Shown here piece after piece: positions 36,727 through 44,570 of a stretch of DNA of 50,747 nt. The stretch is from Gammaproteobacteria bacterium (GTDB lineage Bacteria > Pseudomonadota > Gammaproteobacteria > Steroidobacterales > Steroidobacteraceae). The notes under the pieces are model-generated. The model saw only the letters and a program-made list of their open reading frames with translations, searched no databases and was not told the DNA's origin. How positions within the stretch are numbered: the stretch's first letter is position 1; every line of letters begins with the position of its first letter. The stretch covers positions 1-50,747 of the forward strand of contig JAJFKF010000050.1 of NCBI GenBank assembly GCA_021773365.1. The letters run 5' to 3'. The position numbers were made by a program, and so were the translations under genes.

Positions 36727-39700
36727 TTACCTGAACGAGTACCCAATGTCGAAGAAGACCTCGCGACCCACCGGGTTGACGTTCGACTGGCGGAAGAACG
36801 GATAGCTGGAGAAGGTGGGATCGATCTTCGGATCCTCGTCGAACAGGTTATCGACGACCAGACCGAAGCGCAGATTCTCCGTCGGTTGATAGGACGTGGA
36901 GAAGTTGTAGGTGATGTACGTCCGGGTCCGACTCAGATTGTCGAACGTCGGCCGCGAGCCACGATAATCACCGAACAGCGTGTGAGTCCAGCCACCCTTG
37001 CTCCAGCCCACACTGCCACGCATCCGGCTGCGCAGGTCCTGATTCTCCGGATCGTCGCGATAGGAATCCACCGGATCAACGGCGAACTCCTGGCGCTCCT
37101 GTTCCAGGACATGCGACCAGGACAGATTGACGCGGAAAGTGCCGAACTGTGCGGTATTGAGCCGATAGTTCAGCGCCGAGTCGAGGCCGCGCACGTTCTG
37201 CAGCGCGCGGTTGATCGGCCCGGTACTCACTTCGATCAGGCTGTCCGACCCGGGGACATTGGGCATCAGCGGGCCGACCAGCGGGTTGCGGCTGACCTGG
37301 GAGTAGGCAAACTGGCACAGTGCGGAATTCGGATTGACCGTTTCGCCTGCGAGGGTGCTGCCAATCCTGCAATCGGCTTCGGTGCGCAGGATGAAGTCGA
37401 AACTCACATCGTTGACGATATTGTCGAGGCGGATGTCGAAATAGTCGATGGAGATATCGATCCCATCGAGAAAACTCCACGCCACCCCCGCGGTCCAGGA
37501 CCTGCCCGTTTCCTCCTTCAATCCGGGGTTGCCCTGGCGATGCGAGGGGATGATGACGGGCGGGATCAGGCCAACGCATTGGTTGAGGGTGGTGCTGGTG
37601 AGCCCGAAATCCCGCCGGCAGCGCAGGAAATCGGAAGGCGTGGCGAAATTGGAGCTGGGCGCGGCGAAGACGAAATGCATGTCCGGAGCGCGGAACGAAG
37701 TGGCGTAGGTGCCGCGCAGCAGGAGGTTGGTGATCGGACGGTACTCGAGCCCCGCGTTGTAGGTGACGGCATCGTCCACCGCGGTGATGTCGTCGTATCC
37801 GTCGTAGCGGCTGGCCAGTGTCAGACGCACGTTCTCGAGCACAGGCAAGGCCAGCTCCATGCCCACCGCGTAGCGATCGCGTTCGCCTTGTCCGGGATAT
37901 TCCGTGAGGCCATAGAACTCCCCCGCGGTCAGGCGCGGATCGAGATTGATCTGGTAGTCCTGGGTGCCCCACTCCAGCACGCCGGCGAACTGGACCGGAC
38001 CGGCCGGGAGGTTGAACGCCTCGCCGGTGAACACCGCATTCACCTGGTCGTTGGAGGAATCCGCTTCCGTGTGATTGAGCGAAGTGATCGAACGGAACTC
38101 ATCCGGCGTGAGCGCCCGCAGCACCCGGTCGCGACGCACCTGGTACATCGGGACACCGAGCAGCGGATCGGTGCCGAGCAGCGGGCCGAAGTAGAAATCG
38201 AAGATCTCCTGCGTCAGCGGCGTACGCTGATCGCGCACGACGTCGTAGCTGGAATGGTGGTAGGCCACCTCCCAGTCGAAGCGACCGCCGAAGGCCGTGC
38301 CACGCAGCCCGAGCACGGCATCCCATGCCCGTTCATCAAACATCAGGTCCGGATCGGGCATTTCGTTGATCTGGAAGAAGCGCAGGACCTGCAGGTACTG
38401 ACCGCCGGCCATCCCACCCAGATCCTGAGGTACGCCCGGGGTGACATCGAGAAGGAGTGGGCTCTCGAAAAGAGTGTTCGGGCCCAGCTGGGTATGGAAC
38501 CGGCTGTCGGACTGCCAGACGCTCGCCGTGCCAAACAGCTGCAGGTTGTTGCCGAAATCGTACCTGCCGTTGAAAAAGCCGGATTTGTCTTCGGTCTCAT
38601 GGCGGATGGTGCGCTGGGCCTGCAGATCGCGGCTGCTGCAGATGTTCCCCAGGCCGCCGAGTGGGCTGAGCCTCACATCCCGCCCGAACCGGCTGCACGC
38701 CACCGCCGTGGGATCGATTAAAGACACTGCGGGAAAGAGCGCAATCAGGCCAGCCACAAAATCGTCGGCAACCGGAAAGCCGGGAGGCGCGTCATCGTTG
38801 GAGTCGAACGCGCTGCGGTCCAGCGCCCAGATCGGATCACGCTCGAAGTATTCCAGCGCATACACGGCATTGAAGGCGCCGTGATCGAGACCGCCGGTCA
38901 GCTGCAGGCGCCGGGTGCTGCCACCGCCCTCGGTGGTGCCGCCAATGCGTGCATTGATCGCAGTCCCATCGAAGTGATCCCGCATGACAAAGTTGATAAC
39001 GCCCGAGACCGCGTCCGAACCGTAGATAGCCGAAGCGCCGCTGGCCAGCACCTCGATGCGGTCAAGCGCGGCGGTGGGGATGGCGCTCAGGTTGACGATG
39101 TTGCTCTGGCCATTGAAGGGCAGCGGATAGTCTGCCGCGCGACGGCCGTTGAACAGGATCAGCACACGGCCGGGTCCAAGGCCACGCAGGTCGACGTTGG
39201 TCGCGTTTGCAGTCGCGCCGTTGGGTTGAAACTGGGTCTGCAGTCCGGCGCCGGTCTGCTGGGTCAGCGTATAGAGCGCTTCATAGGCGGTGGTGAAACC
39301 TTCACGCTCCATCTGCTCGCGGGTGAGGATGGTGACCGGCGCCGGGCCCTGGGCCTCGGCGCTGCTGCGCTTGATATGCGAGCCGGTGACAACGATTTCC
39401 CGCTGGTCGGCGCCAGCCGCTTCGGCCGCAGTTTGCTCGGGATCCTGCTCCTGCGCCCCAGCGGTCGCGCGCACCGGGGTTTCCTCGGTCTGAGCCACGC
39501 TCATCGCCAATGTCCAGTCGGTTTCCCTTTCGACCATTGACGAGGCCGGCGCGTGTGGAGAAGAAGGCCCCGGATACGCAACCGTGATGGCAGTGTCACT
39601 GACGATTTTGTAACTCAGCCCGGAGGCGCCCAGCAGGCTGGATAATGCATCGCCGATCTTCAGCACCCCGGAAACCTCGCCGGTGGTGCGGTCGCCAAGG

Positions 39701-39903
39701 TCTTCACCCAGCACCAGCTGGATCTTTGCCTGCTGCGCGAACTGCAGCAATGCGGTCGACAGTTTCTGCGGTGGAATGTTGAATTCCACCTGCCGGTTCA
39801 GATCCATGGCGCCGGCCGCGGCAGCGCTCGCGGCGCCCAGCAACAGCAGCATGGCGGTGGCGCAGATCCGCACTCCGGATTTCACAGGGCGTTCGATGAA
39901 CAT
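36727..39903 (-). CDS. TonB-dependent receptor with STN domain (module 4)
   Basis: A 1058-residue receptor. It has a signal peptide (CATAMLLLLGAASAAAAG), an STN domain (about 37-110: FNIPPQKLSTALLQFAQQA), a linker, a plug from about 168 (REIVVTGSHIKRSSAEA; VDLRGLGPGRVLILFNGRRA; AIYGSDAVSGVINFVM) and a beta-barrel ending DIGYSFR. Three pairs of cysteines in putative surface loops (for example CSRFGRDVRLSPLGGLGNIC) may form disulfides. It is preceded by its own promoter-like motif shared with the sigma gene and followed by three hydrolase genes. A 681-residue frame on the opposite strand is an artefact of GC-rich coding. Confidence 0.92.
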   Translation of the reverse strand: MFIERPVKSGVRICATAMLLLLGAASAAAAGAMDLNRQVEFNIPPQKLSTALLQFAQQAKIQLVLGEDLGDRTTGEVSGVLKIGDALSSLLGASGLSYKIVSDTAITVAYPGPSSPHAPASSMVERETDWTLAMSVAQTEETPVRATAGAQEQDPEQTAAEAAGADQREIVVTGSHIKRSSAEAQGPAPVTILTREQMEREGFTTAYEALYTLTQQTGAGLQTQFQPNGATANATNVDLRGLGPGRVLILFNGRRAADYPLPFNGQSNIVNLSAIPTAALDRIEVLASGASAIYGSDAVSGVINFVMRDHFDGTAINARIGGTTEGGGSTRRLQLTGGLDHGAFNAVYALEYFERDPIWALDRSAFDSNDDAPPGFPVADDFVAGLIALFPAVSLIDPTAVACSRFGRDVRLSPLGGLGNICSSRDLQAQRTIRHETEDKSGFFNGRYDFGNNLQLFGTASVWQSDSRFHTQLGPNTLFESPLLLDVTPGVPQDLGGMAGGQYLQVLRFFQINEMPDPDLMFDERAWDAVLGLRGTAFGGRFDWEVAYHHSSYDVVRDQRTPLTQEIFDFYFGPLLGTDPLLGVPMYQVRRDRVLRALTPDEFRSITSLNHTEADSSNDQVNAVFTGEAFNLPAGPVQFAGVLEWGTQDYQINLDPRLTAGEFYGLTEYPGQGERDRYAVGMELALPVLENVRLTLASRYDGYDDITAVDDAVTYNAGLEYRPITNLLLRGTYATSFRAPDMHFVFAAPSSNFATPSDFLRCRRDFGLTSTTLNQCVGLIPPVIIPSHRQGNPGLKEETGRSWTAGVAWSFLDGIDISIDYFDIRLDNIVNDVSFDFILRTEADCRIGSTLAGETVNPNSALCQFAYSQVSRNPLVGPLMPNVPGSDSLIEVSTGPINRALQNVRGLDSALNYRLNTAQFGTFRVNLSWSHVLEQERQEFAVDPVDSYRDDPENQDLRSRMRGSVGWSKGGWTHTLFGDYRGSRPTFDNLSRTRTYITYNFSTSYQPTENLRFGLVVDNLFDEDPKIDPTFSSYPFFRQSNVNPVGREVFFDIGYSFR

Positions 39904-39933
39904 TGCATGTGACCCCTCTCACTACAGGTAGCG

Positions 39934-39963
39934 CCTAAACGAATGAGCGGGGAATTGGTGAAC
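39934..39963 (-). promoter_or_regulatory. Putative ECF promoter of the module 4 receptor-hydrolase operon
   Basis: On the minus strand this reads GTTCACCAATTCC, four variable bases, TCATTCGTT, ending 30 bases before the receptor ATG. It aligns without gaps with 41588-41617 before the module 4 sigma gene (21 of 30 identical, with the identity concentrated in two blocks). It lies in the 65-base gap between fecR and the receptor. Confidence 0.6.
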
Positions 39964-39968
39964 CCGCA

Positions 39969-40973
39969 CTAGCGCTGAGTGGGCGGTTTGGTGGCGCCGA
40001 CGGACTCCAGGGCGATGTCGCCGTTGGGCAGGATGACAGAGCGGACGGGATAGATGCCCGCGAGCGCCGCCACCCAGTCCTCGATGGATTCCGGAATGAC
40101 GTTGCCGGTGTAACGGAGTGCGGCCAGCTGTTCGTCCTGCAGCACCACCCTGCGCGTCGAATAGCGATTGATGTCCTCGACCACCGTACCCAGCGGCTCC
40201 CACAGATAGGCGAGCTGACCTTCGCGCCACTTCAGAATTGCGTTGGTGTCGACCAGGGCGATGGTGGCCGTACGTTCGCGGCTGGAATAGGCGACCTGGT
40301 AGCCCGCGGCCACCCGCCATCGGTTGGCTGCGCCGCTGGAAGAGCCGCTGCCTGCGACGTCAACGATTCCATCCGCCACCGTCACGATGATGCGGCTGTC
40401 CTCGTGCCGCACATCGAACGCCGTGCCGATCGCGGTAACGCTGACCTCTCCGGCGCGCACGACAAACGGCCTGACTTCATCATGCTGCACCTCGAAGTAG
40501 GCCTCGCCCCTGGACAGGTTCAGGTGCCGGTGCGTGCCGGTGTAATCGACGGTGACCGAAGTCCTGGCGCTGAGCACCATGGACGATCCGTCCGGCAGCG
40601 TGGCGCTGCGGTTGATGTCCGCGGCCGCGACCTTATTCTGCACCGGCTGTTCGTTCCACCACAGCTGATACGCGGCAAGGGAGAGCACCGTCAGTCCGGC
40701 AGCCGCGCTCCAGCCTATACGGCCTATACGGCGCGCGCGAACCTTCGCGGGCGCCTGGACCGGCACAGGAATCTTGAGCGCATCCAGTGCATACCAGCCC
40801 CCTTGCAGGCGCTCGAACGCCGCCAGGTTCTCCGGCTGCGCCTCGCACCACTGCACCCATTCCGCGATCTCCTCAGCCGCGAGGGTATCGGCGCTCAGAC
40901 GCACGATCCATTCCCCGGCCTGCTCCAGGCATTGCAGCTGTGCATCGCCGGCGATTCGTTCTTCGACTGTCAT
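39969..40973 (-). CDS. FecR-type sigma regulator (module 4)
   Basis: A 334-residue regulator. It has a cytoplasmic N-terminus (AGEWIVRLSADTLAAEEIAEW, with the FecR-family CEAQPENLAAFERL), a membrane helix at about 86-105, the FecR domain (SATLPDGSSMVLSARTSVTV; EAYFEVQHDEVRPFVVRAGE; AIGTAFDVRHED) and a C-terminal part (LAYLWEPLGTVVEDINRYS). ATG 40973 overlaps the sigma stop (ATGA); the longer open frame to 41105 lies inside the sigma gene. Confidence 0.88.
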   Translation of the reverse strand: MTVEERIAGDAQLQCLEQAGEWIVRLSADTLAAEEIAEWVQWCEAQPENLAAFERLQGGWYALDALKIPVPVQAPAKVRARRIGRIGWSAAAGLTVLSLAAYQLWWNEQPVQNKVAAADINRSATLPDGSSMVLSARTSVTVDYTGTHRHLNLSRGEAYFEVQHDEVRPFVVRAGEVSVTAIGTAFDVRHEDSRIIVTVADGIVDVAGSGSSSGAANRWRVAAGYQVAYSSRERTATIALVDTNAILKWREGQLAYLWEPLGTVVEDINRYSTRRVVLQDEQLAALRYTGNVIPESIEDWVAALAGIYPVRSVILPNGDIALESVGATKPPTQR

Positions 40974-41551
40974 GAGTTGATCCTGCTCCAGGCCGCGTCG
41001 GCGCCAATCCCCTCGCGGCGCAGCTGCACATAAATCAATGCGCGACTGATGTACCTGCGCACCATGCGTATGGACAGGCCCATGGCCGGCGCCACCTCCT
41101 CGCAAGGGCGGTCTTCAAGCTTGACCAGGCGAAAGGCCTGTTGATACTTCGGCGGCAGCTCCGCCACCGCCTGGCGCAGCAGCGTCAGTTCCTCGCGCGC
41201 GATCGCGGCCCGTTCGATCGCGGGATCTTTCAGAAAGTCATCAAAAGTGTCCAGCCCGTCCAGCCGCGCCCGGATCCGCCGCTGGCGGATGCGGTCGATC
41301 GCCAGGTTCTCGGCCACACGGAACAGATAGGCGCGCAGAAAACTCAGGCCGCCGGGCGCCTCCAGCTGCAGGATCTTCACGTACGCCTCCTGGGCGATTT
41401 CCTTGGCCTCCTGCTCATCGCGCAGGCGCGAGTGCAGGAACCTGACCAGGGTGCGGTTGTGGTTGAGAAACAGCTGCGATACGGCCGAAGCGCGGTCCTC
41501 AGGCTCCTCACCCCCGATCGCTGGTGCATCGGCTGTTTCTGTCGGATTCAA
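40970..41551 (-). CDS. ECF sigma factor, FecI type (module 4)
   Basis: A 193-residue ECF sigma factor. Region 2 is seen as EQEAKEIAQEAYVKILQLE and RAYLFRVAENLAIDRIRQRR, and region 4 as RPCEEVAPAMGLSIRMVRRYISRALIYVQ. It overlaps fecR by four bases and is the first gene of a six-gene minus-strand block: sigma, fecR, receptor, esterase-like, amidohydrolase, M16. A promoter-like motif 36 bases before the start is repeated before the receptor gene, which supports autoregulation plus control of the uptake operon. Confidence 0.88.
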   Translation of the reverse strand: MNPTETADAPAIGGEEPEDRASAVSQLFLNHNRTLVRFLHSRLRDEQEAKEIAQEAYVKILQLEAPGGLSFLRAYLFRVAENLAIDRIRQRRIRARLDGLDTFDDFLKDPAIERAAIAREELTLLRQAVAELPPKYQQAFRLVKLEDRPCEEVAPAMGLSIRMVRRYISRALIYVQLRREGIGADAAWSRINS

Positions 41552-41587
41552 AGTATGTTCCCGTTGGCCGCAGGAGCCCGCCGGGGA

Positions 41588-41617
41588 CTATAACGAATGA
41601 AACCGGATTTGATGAAC
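41588..41617 (-). promoter_or_regulatory. Putative ECF promoter of the module 4 sigma-fecR operon
   Basis: On the minus strand this reads GTTCATCAAATCC, four variable bases, TCATTCGTT, ending 36 bases before the sigma ATG. It is the ungapped partner of 39934-39963. The two-block conservation with a variable spacer is typical of ECF promoters; the exact -35/-10 limits are not known. Confidence 0.6.
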
Positions 41618-41703
41618 TTCGGCTGCAGTGCAGCAGCAGCCGTCTCTCAGGGATAGCCGTCCCAACGCGTCCGACTACTACGGCGCTCCTGCCCCGAGCC
41701 TGG

Positions 41704-43050
41704 CGCCTGACAGGCTATAGAAAATACGATGACGCGTTCCGCATCACCGACATTGTCGATACCGGCAATGCCAACCTGACCTGGAGCTATGACTATGACG
41801 CTCTGGACCGCCTCACTGAGGCCACCAGCATCCCGCTGACCGAGACCTGGACCTACTCGGCCAACGGCAACCGCCTCACCCAGGGCGGCACGTACAGCTC
41901 TACATTCAATGTCTCGGGCAGCAACAATCGGTTGCAGTCCTCCACCGGTTGGGTGTGGGGCTCCCTGAGTCACGATGTAGCCGGCAACGTGGTGCAGATC
42001 GTACGCAACTACACCACCACCGGCACCTACGATGATGCCGGGCGGCTGGTCAATATCAGCTACGCCTCGATCAATTTTGACTATGAATACAATGCCTTTG
42101 CCCAGCGCGTGCGAAAATCCACGCCGCTGGGGGTGGTCTACTTCGTCTACGACGAGGGCGGACGCCTGCTCGGCGAGTACGATGGCTCTGGGAATATGAT
42201 CCAGGAGACGGTCTGGATGGGCGACATTCCGGTCGCGACGCTGCGGCCCAACGGTGGCGGGGTCAGTATTTACTACGTGCATTCCGATCATCTAAATACA
42301 CCGCGGCGCATCTCCCGGCCGAGCGACAATGTCATTGTCTGGCGCTGGGACAGCAATCCGTTCGGGGGAACTGCGGCCAATGAGGATCCGGACGGGGACA
42401 GCACCCTGTTCAGCTACCAATTGCGATTCCCGGGGCAGTACTTTGATGTCGAGACCTGGGCGCACTACAATCATCATCGGTACTATGAACCTTGGTCGGC
42501 AACTTACTTGCAGAGTGATCCGATTGGGTTGGCAGGCGGCATTAATACATATAGCTATGTAAGGAACAATCCCGTTGATTCAATAGATCCACTTGGGCTA
42601 TTCAATGTAACTGGATACGAAATCTTTAACCCACGCGCTAACGCATATCAGTGGCGGTATCGTTTTAGCTTCAAAAGCTGCACAGTTGAATTTATGGAGC
42701 GCCTCCTTTCTCGCAAAGCCCCGGCAAATGCGCGACGCGGAAGACGTCTCTTTGGATGGCCGTTCCCTGGGAAGTCTGGCGACGTTGACATAGATACCAT
42801 CTCAGAACGATGCAAATACATGCGATTCGACCCCGAACTTGAAAAAACATTCCTTTCTAACGTTGGCTCAACATCTCAGTCTTACTCAAGAACAGAGGCT
42901 GAGAACGCGCTATCAATACTTAGACGACAATTGGGGAAGCTAGAGGATAACTGCGGAAACTGTACGTCAGCATATAAATGGGACAAGCTTCTTCGCAATG
43001 CAGAAGACCGAGGCGTTGATTCGGTGCGCCGATTGCGGCCAGGAGGATAG
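41704..43050 (+). pseudogene. 5'-truncated RHS-repeat gene with intact C-terminal core and A/T-rich toxin tail
   Basis: RHS/YD repeats begin abruptly near 41704 (YDYDALDRLTEATS, YDDAGRLVNISYAS, YEYNAFAQRVRKST) and run into the RHS-associated core: YYVHSDHLNTPRRISRP, then HYNHHRYYEPWSATYLQSDP, then TYSYVRNNPVDSIDPLGL. After that core comes a tail of about 150 residues whose DNA is visibly richer in A and T, the normal pattern for exchangeable polymorphic-toxin domains. The tail has several Cys (SERCKY, NCGNC) and many basic residues; I do not recognise its family. A complete RHS gene would have thousands more bases upstream, but here the sigma gene lies head to head, so this is an orphan 3' cassette. 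The open frame goes back to 41524 without RHS similarity. Confidence 0.8.
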
Positions 43051-43053
43051 CTG

Positions 43054-43488
43054 GTGGCTCGCGCGACAATATTTTTTACGTGCGGAATAGTTGTATTTGT
43101 TTCGTGGCTCTATTTGTATGGCTGGAATATTCTTACGTCACTTGATCGCGTGATCATTGTTTTTCAAGCGACTGTTCCCTTGCTGGCAATCTCTACGCTA
43201 GGCGCTGCCACTCTTGGAAAATCCAATATAAATCGGCCCTTCGTCACAGGAGCATTCATCTTGGCAGCACTTTGTTACCCATTGTGGATAGCTGGATGGT
43301 GGGTATCAACAATGGCGGTAATCTTTCTCAGCCCACATAGCCAATTAGATGCGATCAACAACAGTCAAGCGTTTATATTCTCGTTTGCATTCGAGCCGCT
43401 CCTTCCATTCTCGTGCGTGCTTATTTTCTTGTCTCTAAGAATTCTATATTTATTCTATGTCGAGAAGCGTCGTAAGCTCACCCGATAG
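43054..43488 (+). CDS. Polytopic membrane protein, candidate immunity protein of the upstream RHS toxin
   Basis: A 144-residue protein with four predicted membrane helices (about 5-25, 32-50, 62-90 and 103-132) and a basic C-terminus (EKRRKLTR). It begins with GTG three bases after the RHS stop, and AGGAGG in the end of the RHS gene sits seven bases before it, so translation is tightly coupled to the toxin gene. That arrangement is typical for immunity genes of RHS toxins. A membrane immunity protein would fit a toxin acting at the membrane or in the periplasm, but the family is not recognised. Confidence 0.65.
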   Translation: MARATIFFTCGIVVFVSWLYLYGWNILTSLDRVIIVFQATVPLLAISTLGAATLGKSNINRPFVTGAFILAALCYPLWIAGWWVSTMAVIFLSPHSQLDAINNSQAFIFSFAFEPLLPFSCVLIFLSLRILYLFYVEKRRKLTR

Positions 43489-43606
43489 ATAGGCTTCCCG
43501 CGGAAGCATGGGTATCTCCGAGCTATGATTGGAATTGAAGGGATGCTCAAGGCAGAGCTCGCAATATATACAAACGATTGGCGAAAAATCCGTTGGTTAA
43601 GAAACA

Positions 43607-43819
43607 ATGTGGGAAATGCCAATGATGATTTCATATCTGATGAGTGCAGCTGCCGGTGTCATTGTATTTTTCCTGGCTTTCAAGCTCGCCGCTCCGATAC
43701 GGGTAGGGTTAAGTGTAGGCATCTTCTTGATACTTGCCGTACTTATAACAATATTGAGTAGTCGTGTGGGCGATCCGGCACCCCCGGATGCCGTCACGAT
43801 ATACCCCAAGACTGTTTAG
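43607..43819 (+). CDS. Small two-helix membrane protein, unknown function
   Basis: A 70-residue frame with two hydrophobic segments (about 7-25 and 31-51) and a short polar tail. It is in the A/T-rich toxin-cassette region and its stop overlaps the GTG of the next gene by one base, which supports it being real. Another frame, 43525-43761, overlaps it and looks less protein-like. No family is recognised. It may be an immunity or accessory gene of a displaced toxin cassette. Confidence 0.5.
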   Translation: MWEMPMMISYLMSAAAGVIVFFLAFKLAAPIRVGLSVGIFLILAVLITILSSRVGDPAPPDAVTIYPKTV

Positions 43820-44139
43820 TGAGAAATGGGGCGGCATTGGGTACTTCAGTAGAAATTGATGTTTTGCGCCAAGTCACGAATCGCATTCTTGACTACATTG
43901 AACGTGATCTTGGAATGAAAGCTGTTGATGTTCCTCTTGGTTTGTACTGGGAGGTTCCCGATGAACAGCTGTACAACATGGAATCTCAACCGAAGCAGTT
44001 GGACGTTGGAGATTTATTGGATGACATTGAGTTTGTGACTTCGGCTTGCAAGGATCCGAGTCAATCGCGACCTCTGGTCCTTATGCACGTAGCACCTTTG
44101 CTGAAAGTATTGTCAACTGCGGTTCCGAGCTACAAATAG
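43819..44139 (+). CDS. Small soluble protein, candidate immunity protein
   Basis: A 106-residue acidic protein (VDVPLGLYWEVPDEQLYNME, then VGDLLDDIEFV) starting with GTG that overlaps the previous stop by one base. Its composition, size and position behind an RHS tail resemble cytoplasmic immunity proteins of polymorphic toxins, but I cannot name the family. No matching toxin is adjacent, so it may be an orphan left by cassette exchange. Confidence 0.55.
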   Translation: MRNGAALGTSVEIDVLRQVTNRILDYIERDLGMKAVDVPLGLYWEVPDEQLYNMESQPKQLDVGDLLDDIEFVTSACKDPSQSRPLVLMHVAPLLKVLSTAVPSYK

Positions 44140-44180
44140 ATAGCGTGGAGATTGCTGTGACTCATCGAAGGTTTTGCGCG

Positions 44181-44195
44181 GCGTCCGCGGGACGC
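44181..44195. other. GC-rich hairpin GCGTCC-GCG-GGACGC
   Basis: A perfect 6-base stem with a 3-base loop 42 bases after the small putative immunity gene. There is no T-run. It may end the small-gene transcript or be part of the boundary of the inverted repeat that begins at 44259. Confidence 0.35.
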
Positions 44196-44258
44196 GCACG
44201 CCGCGGATGTTTGTTGATCTCTTGGGTCGGCTGGGAGGCAGCTGAAGCAACGCAGTTG

Positions 44259-44539
44259 CGCCCGACGTTAGTTCCTCGGGAGGGGTGTGAAGGGTATTGA
44301 AATGGCAAAAGAACGTGGCTATGCTTTTCCCCAACCAGCCATCAGGCTGGGGTTAGTCGCCCAGGGCTTTGAGGTCTAGGAACAGATGGAAGGATTCGTC
44401 CGCACGCAATAAATCATTACCAGACCCAATTCCGAGGCCGCATGTCCCGACATTGCGGTTCGATCACTTTTCTGCGGCAGGGAGAATGCGGATGCAAGCA
44501 GTCACGCGATTATTCTGGTTTATCGTGAAATGTCCTTCT
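44259..44539 (+). repeat. 281-bp inverted repeat, left copy (RHS 5' region with upstream micro-ORF)
   Basis: This block aligns without gaps with the reverse complement of 50467-50747. By eye the first 98 bases are identical and the rest differ at about 26 positions. It contains a micro-ORF, an upstream region, an RHS start and the first 16 codons of the RHS signal peptide, and is broken by the IS66 element three bases later. A hairpin CCAGCC-ATCA-GGCTGG sits at 44335-44350. The right copy reaches the window edge, so the true length may be greater. Confidence 0.9.
44302..44379 (+). pseudogene. Micro-ORF upstream of RHS, left copy interrupted by TAG
   Basis: The frame begins MAKERGYAFPQPAIRLG with AAGGG seven bases before the ATG. 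It ends at TAG after 25 codons, while in the right copy the same codon is GAG and the frame runs to 36 codons. After the TAG the frame is still the same as the intact copy to the shared TAA at 44410-44412. Of six differences between the copies within the frame, four are silent third-position changes and none is an indel, which suggests this was a translated gene. Confidence 0.5.
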
Positions 44540-44542
44540 GGG
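44492..44542 (+). pseudogene. RHS gene 5' end (signal-peptide codons), cut by IS66
   Basis: The frame MQAVTRLFWFIVKCPSG corresponds to MQAVTRFSWLVVKCPLE of the right copy. ATG 44492 has GGGAGA about seven bases upstream; the ATG two codons earlier is ATA in the other copy, so it is not the start. The IS66 left end begins at 44543, after which the frame runs into IS sequence and stops at 44566. Confidence 0.75.
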
Positions 44543-44570
44543 GTAACCGGTAACTACGCGGCGTAATTGA

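Noticed and set aside
36676-38721. 681-residue plus-strand frame
   Set aside because: It is antisense to the receptor gene, which has clear STN, plug and barrel features; long antisense frames are expected in GC-rich coding DNA.
13292-41700. Lasso peptide or other RiPP biosynthesis genes, as sometimes found with FecI-FecR-receptor sets
   Set aside because: No precursor-like small gene, no lasso cyclase or B protein and no ABC exporter were seen; only uptake and hydrolysis genes are present.
43525-43761. 78-residue frame overlapping the two-helix protein
   Set aside because: Cys/Arg-rich and out of frame with the better supported membrane protein; no ribosome site.
44240-44290. Possible integron attC site because of CGACGTTAG in the repeat boundary
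   Set aside because: The core reads GTTAGTT and does not fit GTTRRRY, no paired RYYYAAC box or attC fold was found, and no integron integrase is present.
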